From the IMG/VR virus record IMGVR_UViG_3300017917_004998, positions 1 to 64,000 of that record: a DNA stretch of 64,000 nt; one strand, written 5' to 3'. The translations under genes were made by a program, and so were the position numbers. This DNA comes from a virus. Below the pieces are notes generated by a model. That model did no database searches, was not told the DNA's origin, and saw nothing but the letters and a program-made list of their open reading frames with translations. Positions 23,717 through 30,788 of the stretch are shown here, piece after piece (position 1 is the stretch's first letter; each line of letters begins with the position of its first letter).

Positions 23717-24157
23717 ATGCAATCACCATTCATTAAAATCAAGGCAAACCTTTTCATCAACGGGAAAAGCGTTTTCTCCTACGACACCCACGTGGCTGAC
23801 ATCGTAGGAAATGAAATTATAGAGGTTGGGAAATTCTCCCGAACCACCACACGTCACATCGGTGAAGTTGCACGGATTACAGGTTTCCGTGTTAAAGACC
23901 AAGGAAAACTTGCCAAGGTCAATTTTTTCAAGCATGAGGCGGGAGTTAGATGTCAACCAAGCAACACCCTGTCCAACAAGGCAAGCCAATGTGTTATCGA
24001 CTACCTCAAAGCAGGTAAGACATATTTCCAAGCACTTTGCCGGATGATGGACGAAAAAATCCAAGAGCGTGACCGCGACATCATCCAAAGATATCTAGCG
24101 TCGGTTGGCCAGACAGAAGATATCCAGTTGGTCCGTGACTTAGAAAAAATTTCATAA
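23717..24157 (+). CDS. hypothetical protein, 146 aa
   Basis: MQSPFIKIKANLFINGKSVF start. Beta-rich N-terminal half, helical C-terminal half (YFQALCRMMDEKIQERDRDI). Basic. No recognised domain. The longer frame starting at 23420 is an overlapping shadow because it crosses the terminator and promoter. Confidence 0.65.
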   Translation: MQSPFIKIKANLFINGKSVFSYDTHVADIVGNEIIEVGKFSRTTTRHIGEVARITGFRVKDQGKLAKVNFFKHEAGVRCQPSNTLSNKASQCVIDYLKAGKTYFQALCRMMDEKIQERDRDIIQRYLASVGQTEDIQLVRDLEKIS

Positions 24158-24162
24158 TCCCG

Positions 24163-24207
24163 TTTTTTATCGGCGTGGATCGAAGATATATTTGAAGTAC
24201 CAAACAC
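24163..24207 (+). promoter_or_regulatory. early-type promoter for 24215-24418
   Basis: T-run CGTTTTTTA, TATATTTG (24187-24194), AAGTACCAAACACC leader. Confidence 0.72.
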
Positions 24208-24214
24208 CAAGACA

Positions 24215-24418
24215 ATGAACTTCTTCAGAACTGAAACAGTACATCCACTGATCGGCAAGAGAGTAAGACTCATCCACATGGAGGACACAGAACCAATACC
24301 AGTGGGAACGGAGGGAACAATCGTCGGGGTGGATCCAGTAGGATTCAGAATGAAATGGGACGACGGCAGGACCCTTACCCTCATCCCGGAAGAAGACCGG
24401 TGGGAGGTACTGGATTAA
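24215..24418 (+). CDS. DUF4314 family protein
   Basis: 67 residues matching the DUF4314 pattern: LIGKRVRLIHMEDTEPIPVG, then TEGTIVGVDPVGFRMKWDDG, then RTLTLIPEEDRWEVL. Small SH3-like beta domain common in phages and mobile elements; function not established. Confidence 0.82.
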   Translation: MNFFRTETVHPLIGKRVRLIHMEDTEPIPVGTEGTIVGVDPVGFRMKWDDGRTLTLIPEEDRWEVLD

Positions 24419-24446
24419 AATAAAAATCATGAGTTGTTGTTGACTC

Positions 24447-24481
24447 GAGGCTTAGAATTTTTTTCTAAGCCTCATTTTTTT
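24447..24481 (+). terminator. intrinsic terminator, copy 1 of a repeated element
   Basis: GAGGCTTAGA / TCTAAGCCTC stem, T-run shared with the next promoter. Preceded by AAATCATGAGTTGTTGTTGA (from 24424), repeated at 32571 and 33539. Confidence 0.85.
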
Positions 24482-24520
24482 GTTCCGTTTTACTAAATTA
24501 TATTTACAGTATCAAACAAC
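24474..24520 (+). promoter_or_regulatory. early-type promoter for 24526-25111
   Basis: T-run CATTTTTTTG, TATATTTA (24499-24506), CAGTATCAAACAAC leader. Confidence 0.75.
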
Positions 24521-24525
24521 AAGAC

Positions 24526-24915
24526 ATGGAAAATACAACATTCACACAACAGGTGGCAGCCTGGGAAAAAGGAGAGTACGCACTCTACCCACACTGCAAC
24601 GATTTCTACGACTGGTTCTGCAAAGACAGCTCTTTGGATAACAGGGCAAAAAAGCTCAAGGGCATGGCAAAGAAACTCGTCAAACACTTCAACCTTAATC
24701 CCGACGAGGTTTACGTGTTCTTCAAGAACAACTGCCCAGCGAGCGGACAACTGTACGACTCCATCAGCATCTGCGGAAGGGAATGGAAAAATGTGATTCT
24801 CTGGGCTACTCCAAAATCAGGGCACAATGATCGGGCAGAGCTTTACATCATTGACTCAAAAGAGGAAATCTCCGCTCCAACATTCACTGAAATATTGAAA
24901 AAATTAAAGAAATAA
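24526..24915 (+). CDS. hypothetical protein, 129 aa
   Basis: MENTTFTQQVAAWEKGEYAL start; contains AKKLVKHFNLNPDEVYVFFK and a C-terminal FTEILKKLKK. Alpha/beta, soluble. A conserved phage hypothetical by appearance; no function known. Confidence 0.65.
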   Translation: MENTTFTQQVAAWEKGEYALYPHCNDFYDWFCKDSSLDNRAKKLKGMAKKLVKHFNLNPDEVYVFFKNNCPASGQLYDSISICGREWKNVILWATPKSGHNDRAELYIIDSKEEISAPTFTEILKKLKK

Positions 24916-24919
24916 GGAC

Positions 24920-25111
24920 ATGGTAGGTATTAAACTCAACGAGAAAGAGGGTATGGAATACGTGGTAGACCTGGCGAAAGGTGTATTCCCAGACATAAGA
25001 GTAATTGGCAACGAGGTTTTTATGAAGGACCAATTGTTGTTCTCATCCACAGATAGTCAGGCGATTCAGGCTTTCCTCTTTGGGATGATCCTCGGGAAGG
25101 TCCAGAAGTAG
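24920..25111 (+). CDS. small hypothetical protein, 63 aa
   Basis: Starts 4 nt after the preceding stop. MVGIKLNEKEGMEYVVDLAK start, ends FLFGMILGKVQK. No motif recognised; translation coupled to the gene upstream. Confidence 0.55.
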   Translation: MVGIKLNEKEGMEYVVDLAKGVFPDIRVIGNEVFMKDQLLFSSTDSQAIQAFLFGMILGKVQK

Positions 25112-25117
25112 GCGGTT

Positions 25118-25165
25118 TCGTTTTTTAGTAACGCACGGAATTCTTATATTCAAGCTATCAAACAG
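25118..25165 (+). promoter_or_regulatory. early-type promoter for 25177-25452
   Basis: T-run CGTTTTTTA, -7 box TATATTCA (25145-25152), GCTATCAAACAG leader. Confidence 0.65.
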
Positions 25166-25176
25166 AAAGATAAGAT

Positions 25177-25452
25177 ATGAAAATTCTAAAGTCTTCACAG
25201 GAGGCCGAGCCCGGCAAGAAGTACGTCTACCAGTACACACACCTCGGACAGCATCTCTACTATGGAATGGACATGGAGGGATCTGCATGTCTCTTCACAG
25301 ACATAGGAGACGCAACGATCTTCAGGTCGGAGAAGGTCAAGATCTACATGATCGAAGAAGCCTACGAGACAGGAGATGAGATCTACTGCGAGGACTTAGA
25401 CGAATTAATCGTACTAGACGAAAAGCTAGTCTTAGCAGAAATCAGCATCTAA
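25177..25452 (+). CDS. hypothetical protein, 91 aa
   Basis: MKILKSSQEAEPGKKYVYQY start, beta-rich, acidic C-terminal half (ETGDEIYCEDLDELIVLDEK). No family recognised. Confidence 0.6.
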   Translation: MKILKSSQEAEPGKKYVYQYTHLGQHLYYGMDMEGSACLFTDIGDATIFRSEKVKIYMIEEAYETGDEIYCEDLDELIVLDEKLVLAEISI

Positions 25453-25465
25453 AAAATTAGAATTT

Positions 25466-25512
25466 CTTTTTTTCTCTACGTTTGTTGATCTTATATTTAA
25501 GGTATCAAACAA
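25466..25512 (+). promoter_or_regulatory. early-type promoter for 25531-25982
   Basis: T-run, CTCTACGTTTGTTGATC spacer, TATATTTA (25492-25499), AGGTATCAAACAAC leader; identical spacer at 26526. Confidence 0.75.
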
Positions 25513-25530
25513 CAACCAGTAAAAAAGACT

Positions 25531-25707
25531 ATGTGCTATTCATTCCCGATAACAAATCAGCAATACAATTATCTTCTTCCGATCTTTGGAAATTGTGGAT
25601 CGAATAAACTTCTCCATCGGGTAGATCGGAAGCACGACAAGTTTTATTTTATCGGAACAAAGGAAGATCACAAGGACATGTTAGTCCGGTGTAAATATAT
25701 AAAATAA
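25531..25707 (+). CDS. small hypothetical protein, 58 aa
   Basis: MCYSFPITNQQYNYLLPIFG start, then GNCGSNKLLHRVDRKHDKFY. First gene after the promoter. No motif recognised. Confidence 0.55.
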   Translation: MCYSFPITNQQYNYLLPIFGNCGSNKLLHRVDRKHDKFYFIGTKEDHKDMLVRCKYIK

Positions 25708-25716
25708 AACCACCAA

Positions 25717-25982
25717 ATGAAAAAGCACATCGAAACCTTCGAGGAAAGAACATTAAACGAAATCTATTCAGACAAGGATATGAGGAGAGGAGAGGAGAGG
25801 AGCTAGGAAAATCCTCTTTCGGGTTGGAACTTAAATTCACAAAGGATTTTCGAAGAGACAAGCTAATCATCAAAAAGCTGGTTAGACTAAAATCACAGAT
25901 CACCAGTCCAGAACTAAAGTCAGAGATCGATAACATCCTCGACATGTTGGAGGGAACTGATGATTCTCAAGGTGCACTGTAA
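25717..25982 (+). pseudogene. MKKHIETFEE gene interrupted by a pentanucleotide repeat (possibly phase-variable)
   Basis: ATG 25717 encodes MKKHIETFEERTLNEIYSDK and then meets four perfect AGGAG units (25783-25802) and a TAG at 25804. The frame continuing from CTA 25803 is open to TAA 25982 (LGKSSFGLELKFTKDFRRDK, then helices). With three or six units, instead of four, the two parts would be in one frame of about 86 residues. Either a contingency (on/off) gene, a decayed gene, or an assembly error. The leader has the head-targeting look. Confidence 0.6.
25783..25802 (+). repeat. AGGAG x4 pentanucleotide tract
   Basis: Four exact tandem units inside a reading frame. Gain or loss of one unit changes the frame. 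Confidence 0.85.
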
Positions 25983-26035
25983 AAATCTGATAGCCTTTCG
26001 AGAATAAGACACCATACCATAAAATTAGATTTTCG

Positions 26036-26080
26036 TTTTTTACCTACGAGCCGAGGCCTTATATTTAAGGTATCAAACAA
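26036..26080 (+). promoter_or_regulatory. early-type promoter for 26087-26512
   Basis: T-run, TATATTTA (26060-26067), AGGTATCAAACAAC leader. Confidence 0.75.
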
Positions 26081-26086
26081 CAAGAT

Positions 26087-26512
26087 ATGGAAATCCTACT
26101 AAAGAAAACCAAAATCACCAAATCGATCATCAATCAGAGTCTACCTGCTCCTATCGATGCATTTTTGAAAACAGATTTTTATTATGAAGTTCTGGGCTGG
26201 TGTATGTACAATGACAAAAAGATTGTACTGCTATATGAGAGGGCTACCAATCAGGTCAGAACCTATTTCTACACACCTTCGTTCGGCAAGAAATACCAAT
26301 TCCTCGAAAGAGCTAGAGTTCAAAGGCCAGACATAAACGGGGGATGGGTTTTTCCTGAGGTTTACATTCTCAACATTCTAACAGAGGACGAAAGACCCGC
26401 TTATAGGCACGAGCAGAAGGAAAGCGAAACAGACGAGAAGATGAAGGAGATGGAAGAGAAGGCAATGAAGTACGCAGTCAGAGTTGCACAGGCAGGACAG
26501 ATTTACATCTAA
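26087..26512 (+). CDS. hypothetical protein, 141 aa
   Basis: MEILLKKTKITKSIINQSLP start; beta-rich middle (YNDKKIVLLYERATNQVRTY), charged helical tail (DEKMKEMEEKAMKYAVRVAQ). No recognised domain. Confidence 0.62.
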   Translation: MEILLKKTKITKSIINQSLPAPIDAFLKTDFYYEVLGWCMYNDKKIVLLYERATNQVRTYFYTPSFGKKYQFLERARVQRPDINGGWVFPEVYILNILTEDERPAYRHEQKESETDEKMKEMEEKAMKYAVRVAQAGQIYI

Positions 26513-26525
26513 AAAAAATTAGAAT

Positions 26526-26574
26526 TTCTTTTTTTCTCTACGTTTGTTGATCTTATATTTAAGGTATCAAACAA
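26526..26574 (+). promoter_or_regulatory. early-type promoter for 26582-27573
   Basis: T-run, CTCTACGTTTGTTGATC spacer, TATATTTA (26554-26561), AGGTATCAAACAAC leader. Four genes follow without a further promoter. Confidence 0.75.
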
Positions 26575-26581
26575 CAAGACC

Positions 26582-26830
26582 ATGAAACAATACATCTTCT
26601 ACTACTACGACGAAAGCAGAGCATCCACATTCGGACCATGCTTAGTTAAAGGCCAGGGCGAAACCAAAAAGGAAGCATTTCTGGACGCTGCTAAGCGACA
26701 CTTCAACAACCCTGACGAAGAGGAGATAGCAGAATTCATGGAGAAAGCTGTTACATTGGCAACAGTCACCGGCTTGGGTGCAGAGGTCAAGATCAGTCAG
26801 AAGAACTTTGGAATGATCTTTGAAAGGTAA
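26582..26830 (+). CDS. hypothetical protein, 82 aa
   Basis: MKQYIFYYYDESRASTFGPC start; KGQGETKKEAFLDAAKRHFN suggests a small ferredoxin-like or double-stranded-RNA-binding-like fold, as in other phage proteins with a EAxxxA helix, but this is weak. First gene of a four-gene unit. Confidence 0.6.
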   Translation: MKQYIFYYYDESRASTFGPCLVKGQGETKKEAFLDAAKRHFNNPDEEEIAEFMEKAVTLATVTGLGAEVKISQKNFGMIFER

Positions 26831-26834
26831 AATA

Positions 26835-27011
26835 ATGAAAAGGTTTCTAAAATACAACATCTCAATCTTCAAAGTCTGGCTGACGTATATATTTTTACGA
26901 AAGCCATTCACACAGGAGGCGTACGACATTGTCAAGGACAACTACAGGTCAACACCAAGAGAGAAGAAAATCATGGTCAGAATCGCCAGGATCAATAGAT
27001 TAACCACATAA
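26835..27011 (+). CDS. small basic protein, 58 aa
   Basis: MKRFLKYNISIFKVWLTYIF start; amphipathic/hydrophobic N-terminal helix and a basic C-terminal half. May be membrane-associated. Stop overlaps the next ATG (TAATG). Confidence 0.5.
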   Translation: MKRFLKYNISIFKVWLTYIFLRKPFTQEAYDIVKDNYRSTPREKKIMVRIARINRLTT

Positions 27012-27202
27012 TGGTAAAATTCCCGAGGAACCCAAAAGATGGTCAATTATTTTGTTCTGTGAATCTTGATCCAGCAACAAAAGATGGCGGCAGGTACGTC
27101 TATTGGCAGGGGAGATGGGTAGTTATAGATGGGGAGAGGAAAGAAAGAATTCCCACCATCACGAGCAGGATAAAGCATCTAAGAAAACATATTGACAAAT
27201 GA
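27011..27202 (+). CDS. hypothetical protein, 63 aa
   Basis: MVKFPRNPKDGQLFCSVNLD start; a small beta protein with YVYWQGRWVVID, the kind of short domain often found in phage structural or tail-fibre proteins (NxxDGQxF...Y.yWqGrWV). Overlaps both neighbours by 1-4 nt. Confidence 0.6.
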   Translation: MVKFPRNPKDGQLFCSVNLDPATKDGGRYVYWQGRWVVIDGERKERIPTITSRIKHLRKHIDK

Positions 27203-27573
27203 AAGACTTTACAGAATACCAAGAAGCTTTAGAGTTAAAGGAAATTGGATTTGACGAACCTTGTTTTGGAAGGTATAATAACAATGATGATTATCTATTA
27301 ATTGCTCATACTGAAAAATACATCATTAGTAACGGTGTTGATAGAAGTGAGTTTTTTATACTAGCACCACTTTACCAACAAGCATTCAGATGGTTTAGAG
27401 AGAAGTTTGGCTTAGTAGGTTTAATCGAGATTGGTACACAGGAATATTCTTTTCTCATATACGATGAAAAGACAGATAGTCGAAAAGTAACAAGTTCCAT
27501 GAATGGTACCTACGAAGAAGCGGAACTTGCTTGTCTTAGAAAACTAATTGAGCTTGCCAAAGAGGCTCGATAA
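27199..27573 (+). CDS. LKEIGFDEPC-family phage protein, 124 aa
   Basis: One of three paralogs (with 28608 and 29038). Shared blocks: EYQEALELKEIGFDEPCFGR at the N-terminus, LYQQAFRWFREKF in the middle, and YEEAELACLRKLIELAKEAR at the end. The family is common in phages of Bacteroidota; function unknown. ATGA overlap with the upstream gene. Confidence 0.75.
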   Translation: MKDFTEYQEALELKEIGFDEPCFGRYNNNDDYLLIAHTEKYIISNGVDRSEFFILAPLYQQAFRWFREKFGLVGLIEIGTQEYSFLIYDEKTDSRKVTSSMNGTYEEAELACLRKLIELAKEAR

Positions 27574-27583
27574 ATTTAGATTT

Positions 27584-27632
27584 TAGTTTTTTCTCTGCGT
27601 ACAGAGGCCTTATATTTATGGTATCAAACAAA
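27584..27632 (+). promoter_or_regulatory. early-type promoter for 27658-28023
   Basis: T-run AGTTTTTTC, TATATTTA (27611-27618), TGGTATCAAACAAAC leader. Confidence 0.75.
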
Positions 27633-27657
27633 CTAAAAGGCAAACAATTACAGTCCT

Positions 27658-28023
27658 ATGAGCACAACGGCAAGAGCATGCAACAATTGCAACACGCAAT
27701 ATCAGGCTGACAACCGCAACCTAAAAAGAGGCTGGGGCTTAACATGCTCCAAACGGTGCGCAGCTTCTCTCAGAGAAAAATCAAAGCCTGGTTACAACCC
27801 AAAGCGTGTAGCAGCCAACAATTTCAGAAGGGAGAATTGGAAAGTGGAGGATGAGAATGAGTATGGTGTGTTTAAGGGTAGGTACACATCGGAGGGGTAC
27901 AGGATGTACGTGAGGGAGAACGACGAATACACCGCGGTGGATAAGTTTGGTGATGCTGTGTATGACGGAGTGACTTGGTATGAAGACGAGGATGACAGCG
28001 AATACTGGAACGACAAGGATTGA
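27658..28023 (+). CDS. zinc-finger-like hypothetical protein, 121 aa
   Basis: N-terminal CNNCNTQYQADNRNLKRGWG followed by LTCSKRCAASLREK: Cys-x2-Cys and Cys-x3-Cys spaced about 17 residues, a treble-clef or ribbon pattern as in HNH-associated fingers. C-terminal half acidic. Probably nucleic-acid binding; no catalytic HNH is visible. Confidence 0.65.
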   Translation: MSTTARACNNCNTQYQADNRNLKRGWGLTCSKRCAASLREKSKPGYNPKRVAANNFRRENWKVEDENEYGVFKGRYTSEGYRMYVRENDEYTAVDKFGDAVYDGVTWYEDEDDSEYWNDKD

Positions 28024-28039
28024 TCGGACCAGTATTTCT

Positions 28040-28084
28040 CATTTTTTCTCTACGCATCAAGGTCTTACATTTACAGTATCAAAA
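28040..28084 (+). promoter_or_regulatory. early-type promoter for 28097-28432
   Basis: T-run CATTTTTTC, TACATTTA (28066-28073), CAGTATCAAAACAC leader. Confidence 0.75.
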
Positions 28085-28096
28085 CACAAAACACAC

Positions 28097-28432
28097 ATGA
28101 ATCAAAAAGAAAAACAAGACCAGCTAATGGATCCAAATGTAAGAGAGGATCTATTAAAGAGATTACATAATAGCTTCGAAAAAGCAGAGACAGGAATTCC
28201 ATTCTATTCTGACGACGAAGGTGTAGCCGGCGGAGGATGGATGAAGATCTCCTTTAAAGTCTATCTCAATGCAGACCAGCTGATTAAGGTTTCGGAATTC
28301 ATCAAAGAGAAGTTCTCTGTACCCGGAACATTCAGCCACATCCTTCCCAAGATTGGAGTTTCCAAAGGAGGAGTTTCCATCATCGTCCAGGACACAGAGG
28401 TTCAAAGAATCGCAGAGGAGGGAAAAATTTAA
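28097..28432 (+). CDS. hypothetical protein, 111 aa
   Basis: MNQKEKQDQLMDPNVREDLL start placed after the promoter leader. Alpha/beta with ISFKVYLNADQLIKVSEFIK and VSIIVQDTEVQRIAEEG. No family recognised. Confidence 0.62.
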   Translation: MNQKEKQDQLMDPNVREDLLKRLHNSFEKAETGIPFYSDDEGVAGGGWMKISFKVYLNADQLIKVSEFIKEKFSVPGTFSHILPKIGVSKGGVSIIVQDTEVQRIAEEGKI

Positions 28433-28439
28433 TTAGGGC

Positions 28440-28470
28440 CTCGAGGTTGGGACCTTATATTTACACGAAC
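28440..28470 (+). promoter_or_regulatory. variant early-type promoter for 28488-28967
   Basis: TATATTTA (28456-28463) without the usual upstream T-run; the leader CACGAACCAAGAAATC also differs. Confidence 0.5.
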
Positions 28471-28487
28471 CAAGAAATCTCAAATCC

Positions 28488-28589
28488 ATGAAAAACCTAA
28501 ACAACAGAGACATTTTTTTACTAGGCATGATTGCCGGAGCAGCCTTGGCTGGTATCTTAGCACTTATGGCTAGAATGATCATATCATAA
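28488..28589 (+). CDS. 33-aa single-span membrane protein
   Basis: One hydrophobic helix (FLLGMIAGAALAGILALM) with a short charged N-terminus MKNLNNRD. Followed 18 nt later by a LKQLGFDEPC-family gene. Confidence 0.5.
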   Translation: MKNLNNRDIFLLGMIAGAALAGILALMARMIIS

Positions 28590-28607
28590 TTAATCCCAAC
28601 CAGAGAC

Positions 28608-28967
28608 ATGATAGAAAAAGACTTTACACCATACGGAGAAGCTTTAGATCTAAAGCAACTTGGATTTGACGAACCTTGTTTTGGTGTTTATGCCACAAAG
28701 GATGGATATGTCAGAAAAAGTGCATATGATGAAAATGGAGATGCTCCAACCTATTATCAAGCATTTAGATTCTTTAGAGAGAAGTATAAGTTAAAATGTT
28801 GCATTATTCCATTAGTATGCGAGCAGGGATTTTCGGATTTATATGAAAGTCGAATCCATCAAGAAAAACATAGTATTTCAATAATAGGTAATCATAAAGA
28901 TTACGAAGAAGCAGAACTCGCCTGCCTTAGAAAGATGATCGAAATAGTCAAAGCCTCTAAAAAATAA
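28608..28967 (+). CDS. LKQLGFDEPC-family phage protein, 119 aa
   Basis: Second paralog: DFTPYGEALDLKQLGFDEPC, then YYQAFRFFREKYKLK, and YEEAELACLRKMIEIVKASK. Very similar termini to 29038-29427 with a divergent middle, which is how these copies differ. Confidence 0.75.
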   Translation: MIEKDFTPYGEALDLKQLGFDEPCFGVYATKDGYVRKSAYDENGDAPTYYQAFRFFREKYKLKCCIIPLVCEQGFSDLYESRIHQEKHSISIIGNHKDYEEAELACLRKMIEIVKASKK

Positions 28968-28978
28968 ATTGGGATTCT

Positions 28979-29024
28979 CGTTTTTTCTCTACGTTTCTTG
29001 ATCTTACATTTATGGTATCAAACC
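28979..29024 (+). promoter_or_regulatory. early-type promoter for 29038-29427
   Basis: T-run, TACATTTA (29005-29012), TGGTATCAAACC leader. Confidence 0.75.
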
Positions 29025-29037
29025 AATAGGAGAACAA

Positions 29038-29427
29038 ATGATAGAAAAAGATTTTACACCCCGCACAGAAGCTTTAGAGTTAAAAGAAATTGGATTTGAT
29101 GAACCTTGCTTAAAGTTTTATGCAAACGGGAAATTGGTATTGGGACTTGATACTGACAATGGTGATGCTAACAGTAAACTGAGTCAGTATAATCAGTTGT
29201 TTGTTTCCGCGCCAACCTACTCACAAGCATTTAGATTCTTTAGAGAGAATCATAAATTTCATTCAAACGTTAAATGTGTTGATACCGTTACCAATAAGCA
29301 TTTTCGATACGAAATAGAATCTAATGGGGAGACATTAGTTTGTCGTAATAGAATTGAATCTTACGAAGAAGCAGAACTTGCTTGTCTCAGAAAGATGATC
29401 GAAATCGTCAAAGCCTCTAAAAAATAA
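29038..29427 (+). CDS. LKEIGFDEPC-family phage protein, 129 aa
   Basis: Third paralog: DFTPRTEALELKEIGFDEPC, then APTYSQAFRFFRENHKF, and YEEAELACLRKMIEIVKASK. The last 16 codons are nearly identical to those of 28608-28967, a sign of recent duplication. Confidence 0.75.
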   Translation: MIEKDFTPRTEALELKEIGFDEPCLKFYANGKLVLGLDTDNGDANSKLSQYNQLFVSAPTYSQAFRFFRENHKFHSNVKCVDTVTNKHFRYEIESNGETLVCRNRIESYEEAELACLRKMIEIVKASKK

Positions 29428-29438
29428 ATTGGGATTCT

Positions 29439-29488
29439 CATTTTTTCTCTACGTTCTTAGTTCTTATGTTTACAGTATCAAAACAAAA
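29439..29488 (+). promoter_or_regulatory. early-type promoter opening the tRNA-like array
   Basis: T-run CATTTTTTC, TATGTTTA (29465-29472), CAGTATCAAAACAAAAGAAA leader running straight into element 1. Confidence 0.72.
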
Positions 29489-29493
29489 GAAAT

Positions 29494-29625
29494 AGTCAGG
29501 CATCGGAAGTGCAATAGCGGTATAATAAACTATGGTAGGGCGAAAATCTGAGATAGTGTAAAAACCTGCAAAAGATGGGAAACCAATTGAAGCTATTGTA
29601 ACAGGTTCGAATCCTGTCCTGACTA
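29494..29625 (+). ncRNA. tRNA-like element 1 (132 nt)
   Basis: Acceptor AGTCAGG / CCTGACT, T-arm ACAGG TTCGAAT CCTGT. The core is about 100 nt with no Leu-type D-arm; it starts CATCGGAAGT and holds GCAATAGC pairing with GCTATTG, the latter two nt before the T-arm. ACTAT/ATAGT can pair inside. No credible anticodon arm. First element after a promoter. Confidence 0.75.
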
Positions 29626-29641
29626 CTAAAAAATAAAAAAT

Positions 29642-29761
29642 ATGCAAAACTTTTTAACATTTTTCCTCTATCCCCTATGTGCAACGCTTTCAACAATCTT
29701 TTTGTTTGCTATTGGTATCCAAATTGAAAAAATAAGAAAAGATAATCATACGGAATCTTAA
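29642..29761 (+). CDS. 39-aa single-span membrane protein
   Basis: MQNFLTFFLYPLCATLSTIF start; one hydrophobic helix to about residue 26 and a basic/polar tail (EKIRKDNHTES). Sits between tRNA-like elements 1 and 2. Confidence 0.5.
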   Translation: MQNFLTFFLYPLCATLSTIFLFAIGIQIEKIRKDNHTES

Positions 29762-29772
29762 TCGAGACCGTG

Positions 29773-29800
29773 TATTCTATCAACAACGATCTTTGACGTA
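29773..29800 (+). repeat. TATTCTATCAACAACGATCT repeat, copy 1
   Basis: Continues with TTGACGTA; near-identical copy at 31187-31214. Each lies shortly before a structured RNA, so it may be a second promoter type. Confidence 0.6.
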
Positions 29801-29816
29801 CTGGAATAAATTAATT

Positions 29817-29923
29817 AGTCAGGTGGCGGAATGGTAGACGCTAGAAGTGAATAGATAAGTTAGTATGTTGTCACTTAAAACCATTTACAACTTATCATAC
29901 AGGTTCGAATCCTGTCCTGACTA
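29817..29923 (+). ncRNA. tRNA-like element 2 (107 nt)
   Basis: AGTCAGG / CCTGACT acceptor, Leu-type D-arm GCGGAATGGTAGACGC, T-arm ACAGG TTCGAAT CCTGT. In the core AAGTGA can pair with TCACTT and GATAAGTT with AACTTATC; these cross, so they form either a pseudoknot or alternative folds. CTTAAAA, the usual loop of tRNA-Leu(TAA), is present but not in a normal stem. Confidence 0.75.
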
Positions 29924-29983
29924 CGAAACCCAAGAGCATTTTACATGAACACTGGTTGACAGCTCGGAAAGTACGAGCAACAT

Positions 29984-30059
29984 AGTCAGGTAAAGTTGGC
30001 ATCGGAATTGGCAGTCTAGAATGTTCCACCGAGTATAGGTTCGAATCCTGTCCTGGCTA
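29984..30059 (+). tRNA. tRNA-like element 3 (76 nt)
   Basis: AGTCAGG / CCTGGCT acceptor with one G-U, T-arm ATAGG TTCGAAT CCTGT. Although of tRNA length, the D-arm is not normal; TCGGAA pairs with TTCC-A-CCGA and closes two nt before the T-arm. Shares CATCGGAA with element 1. An upstream hairpin GCTCG/CGAGC lies at about 29961-29977. Confidence 0.6.
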
Positions 30060-30069
30060 CAAAAATTAG

Positions 30070-30115
30070 ATTCTCATTTTTTATCTACGGCCCGAATGCT
30101 TACATTTAAGGTATC
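30070..30115 (+). promoter_or_regulatory. early-type promoter for 30129-30678
   Basis: T-run CATTTTTTA, TACATTTA (30101-30108), AGGTATCAAATAAAG leader. Confidence 0.72.
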
Positions 30116-30128
30116 AAATAAAGGAAAT

Positions 30129-30353
30129 ATGAAAATAATGGAAATTTTACTTTTGACAAGCTGGATTTTGGGGATCTTATTATCAATCCTTTTTACAATT
30201 GGTGCTTGGATTACTAAAGATAAAAAACAGTGGGAAAATGCATGGCTTTTTTTTGTATTAGCCTTTTTTACTGGATACATCACAACAATACCAATTATTT
30301 TCGTCTGTGTGGTTCTATCGTTAAGTACAAGATTCAGACAAAATGAAAAGTAG
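30129..30353 (+). CDS. two-span membrane protein, 74 aa
   Basis: MKIMEILLLTSWILGILLSI, a first helix, then TKDKKQWENA and a second helix (LFFVLAFFTGYITTIPIIFV). Short basic tail. Function unknown. Start set after the promoter leader. Confidence 0.6.
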   Translation: MKIMEILLLTSWILGILLSILFTIGAWITKDKKQWENAWLFFVLAFFTGYITTIPIIFVCVVLSLSTRFRQNEK

Positions 30354-30360
30354 ATAAACC

Positions 30361-30678
30361 GTGATAAAATTTAATCTATACAGCGAGCTGGAAGGAATAG
30401 ACTACTCTTTGAATACATCATTTAATAGTGTGGATGAATTCATAGAGTGGATGGACGACGACTATGATGCATTTGTAGATGAGATGGAAACGTCAAATGG
30501 AGAGGATTGGAGTGGAGTTCATGACTTCGCATCCGGATATGAAGATGGCGCGGGATTTGTCGGATATTCCTCGTACGAGATTAAAAACTTCGAGGCTGCT
30601 TTGGATAGATGGAGAGAATTTTTTAGGTCCAGGGGTAAGTTAGTAGATAACACTATAGTCAGGTGGCGGAATTGGTAG
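30361..30678 (+). CDS. acidic hypothetical protein ending inside tRNA-like element 4
   Basis: GTG start (MIKFNLYSELEGIDYSLNTS), acidic body. The last seven codons (IVRWRNW) are read from the acceptor and D-arm of element 4, and the TAG stop is the TAG of GGTAGACGC. The original C-terminus was probably replaced when the element arrived. Confidence 0.6.
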   Translation: MIKFNLYSELEGIDYSLNTSFNSVDEFIEWMDDDYDAFVDEMETSNGEDWSGVHDFASGYEDGAGFVGYSSYEIKNFEAALDRWREFFRSRGKLVDNTIVRWRNW

Positions 30679-30788
30679 ACGCCCCGGACCAAATCCGAAA
30701 AAGAGTAGTGACTCTATGATGGATGAAAACTGGGTCAGCTTGTAGGGTCACACATACATGATTGCAGGTTCGAATCCTGTCCTGACTA
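30657..30788 (+). ncRNA. tRNA-like element 4 (132 nt)
   Basis: AGTCAGG / CCTGACT, Leu-type D-arm GCGGAATTGGTAGACGC, T-arm CAGG TTCGAAT CCTG. CGGA-CCAAA-TCCG follows the D-arm as a short stem (CAA would be a Leu anticodon but U33 is absent); then AGAGT-AGTG-ACTCT. Overlaps the end of the CDS at 30361-30678 by 22 nt. Confidence 0.75.

Noticed and set aside
23420-24157. 245-aa frame on the plus strand starting inside 23298-23576
   Set aside because: Its first half overlaps another gene, a terminator and a promoter; the real gene starts at 23717.
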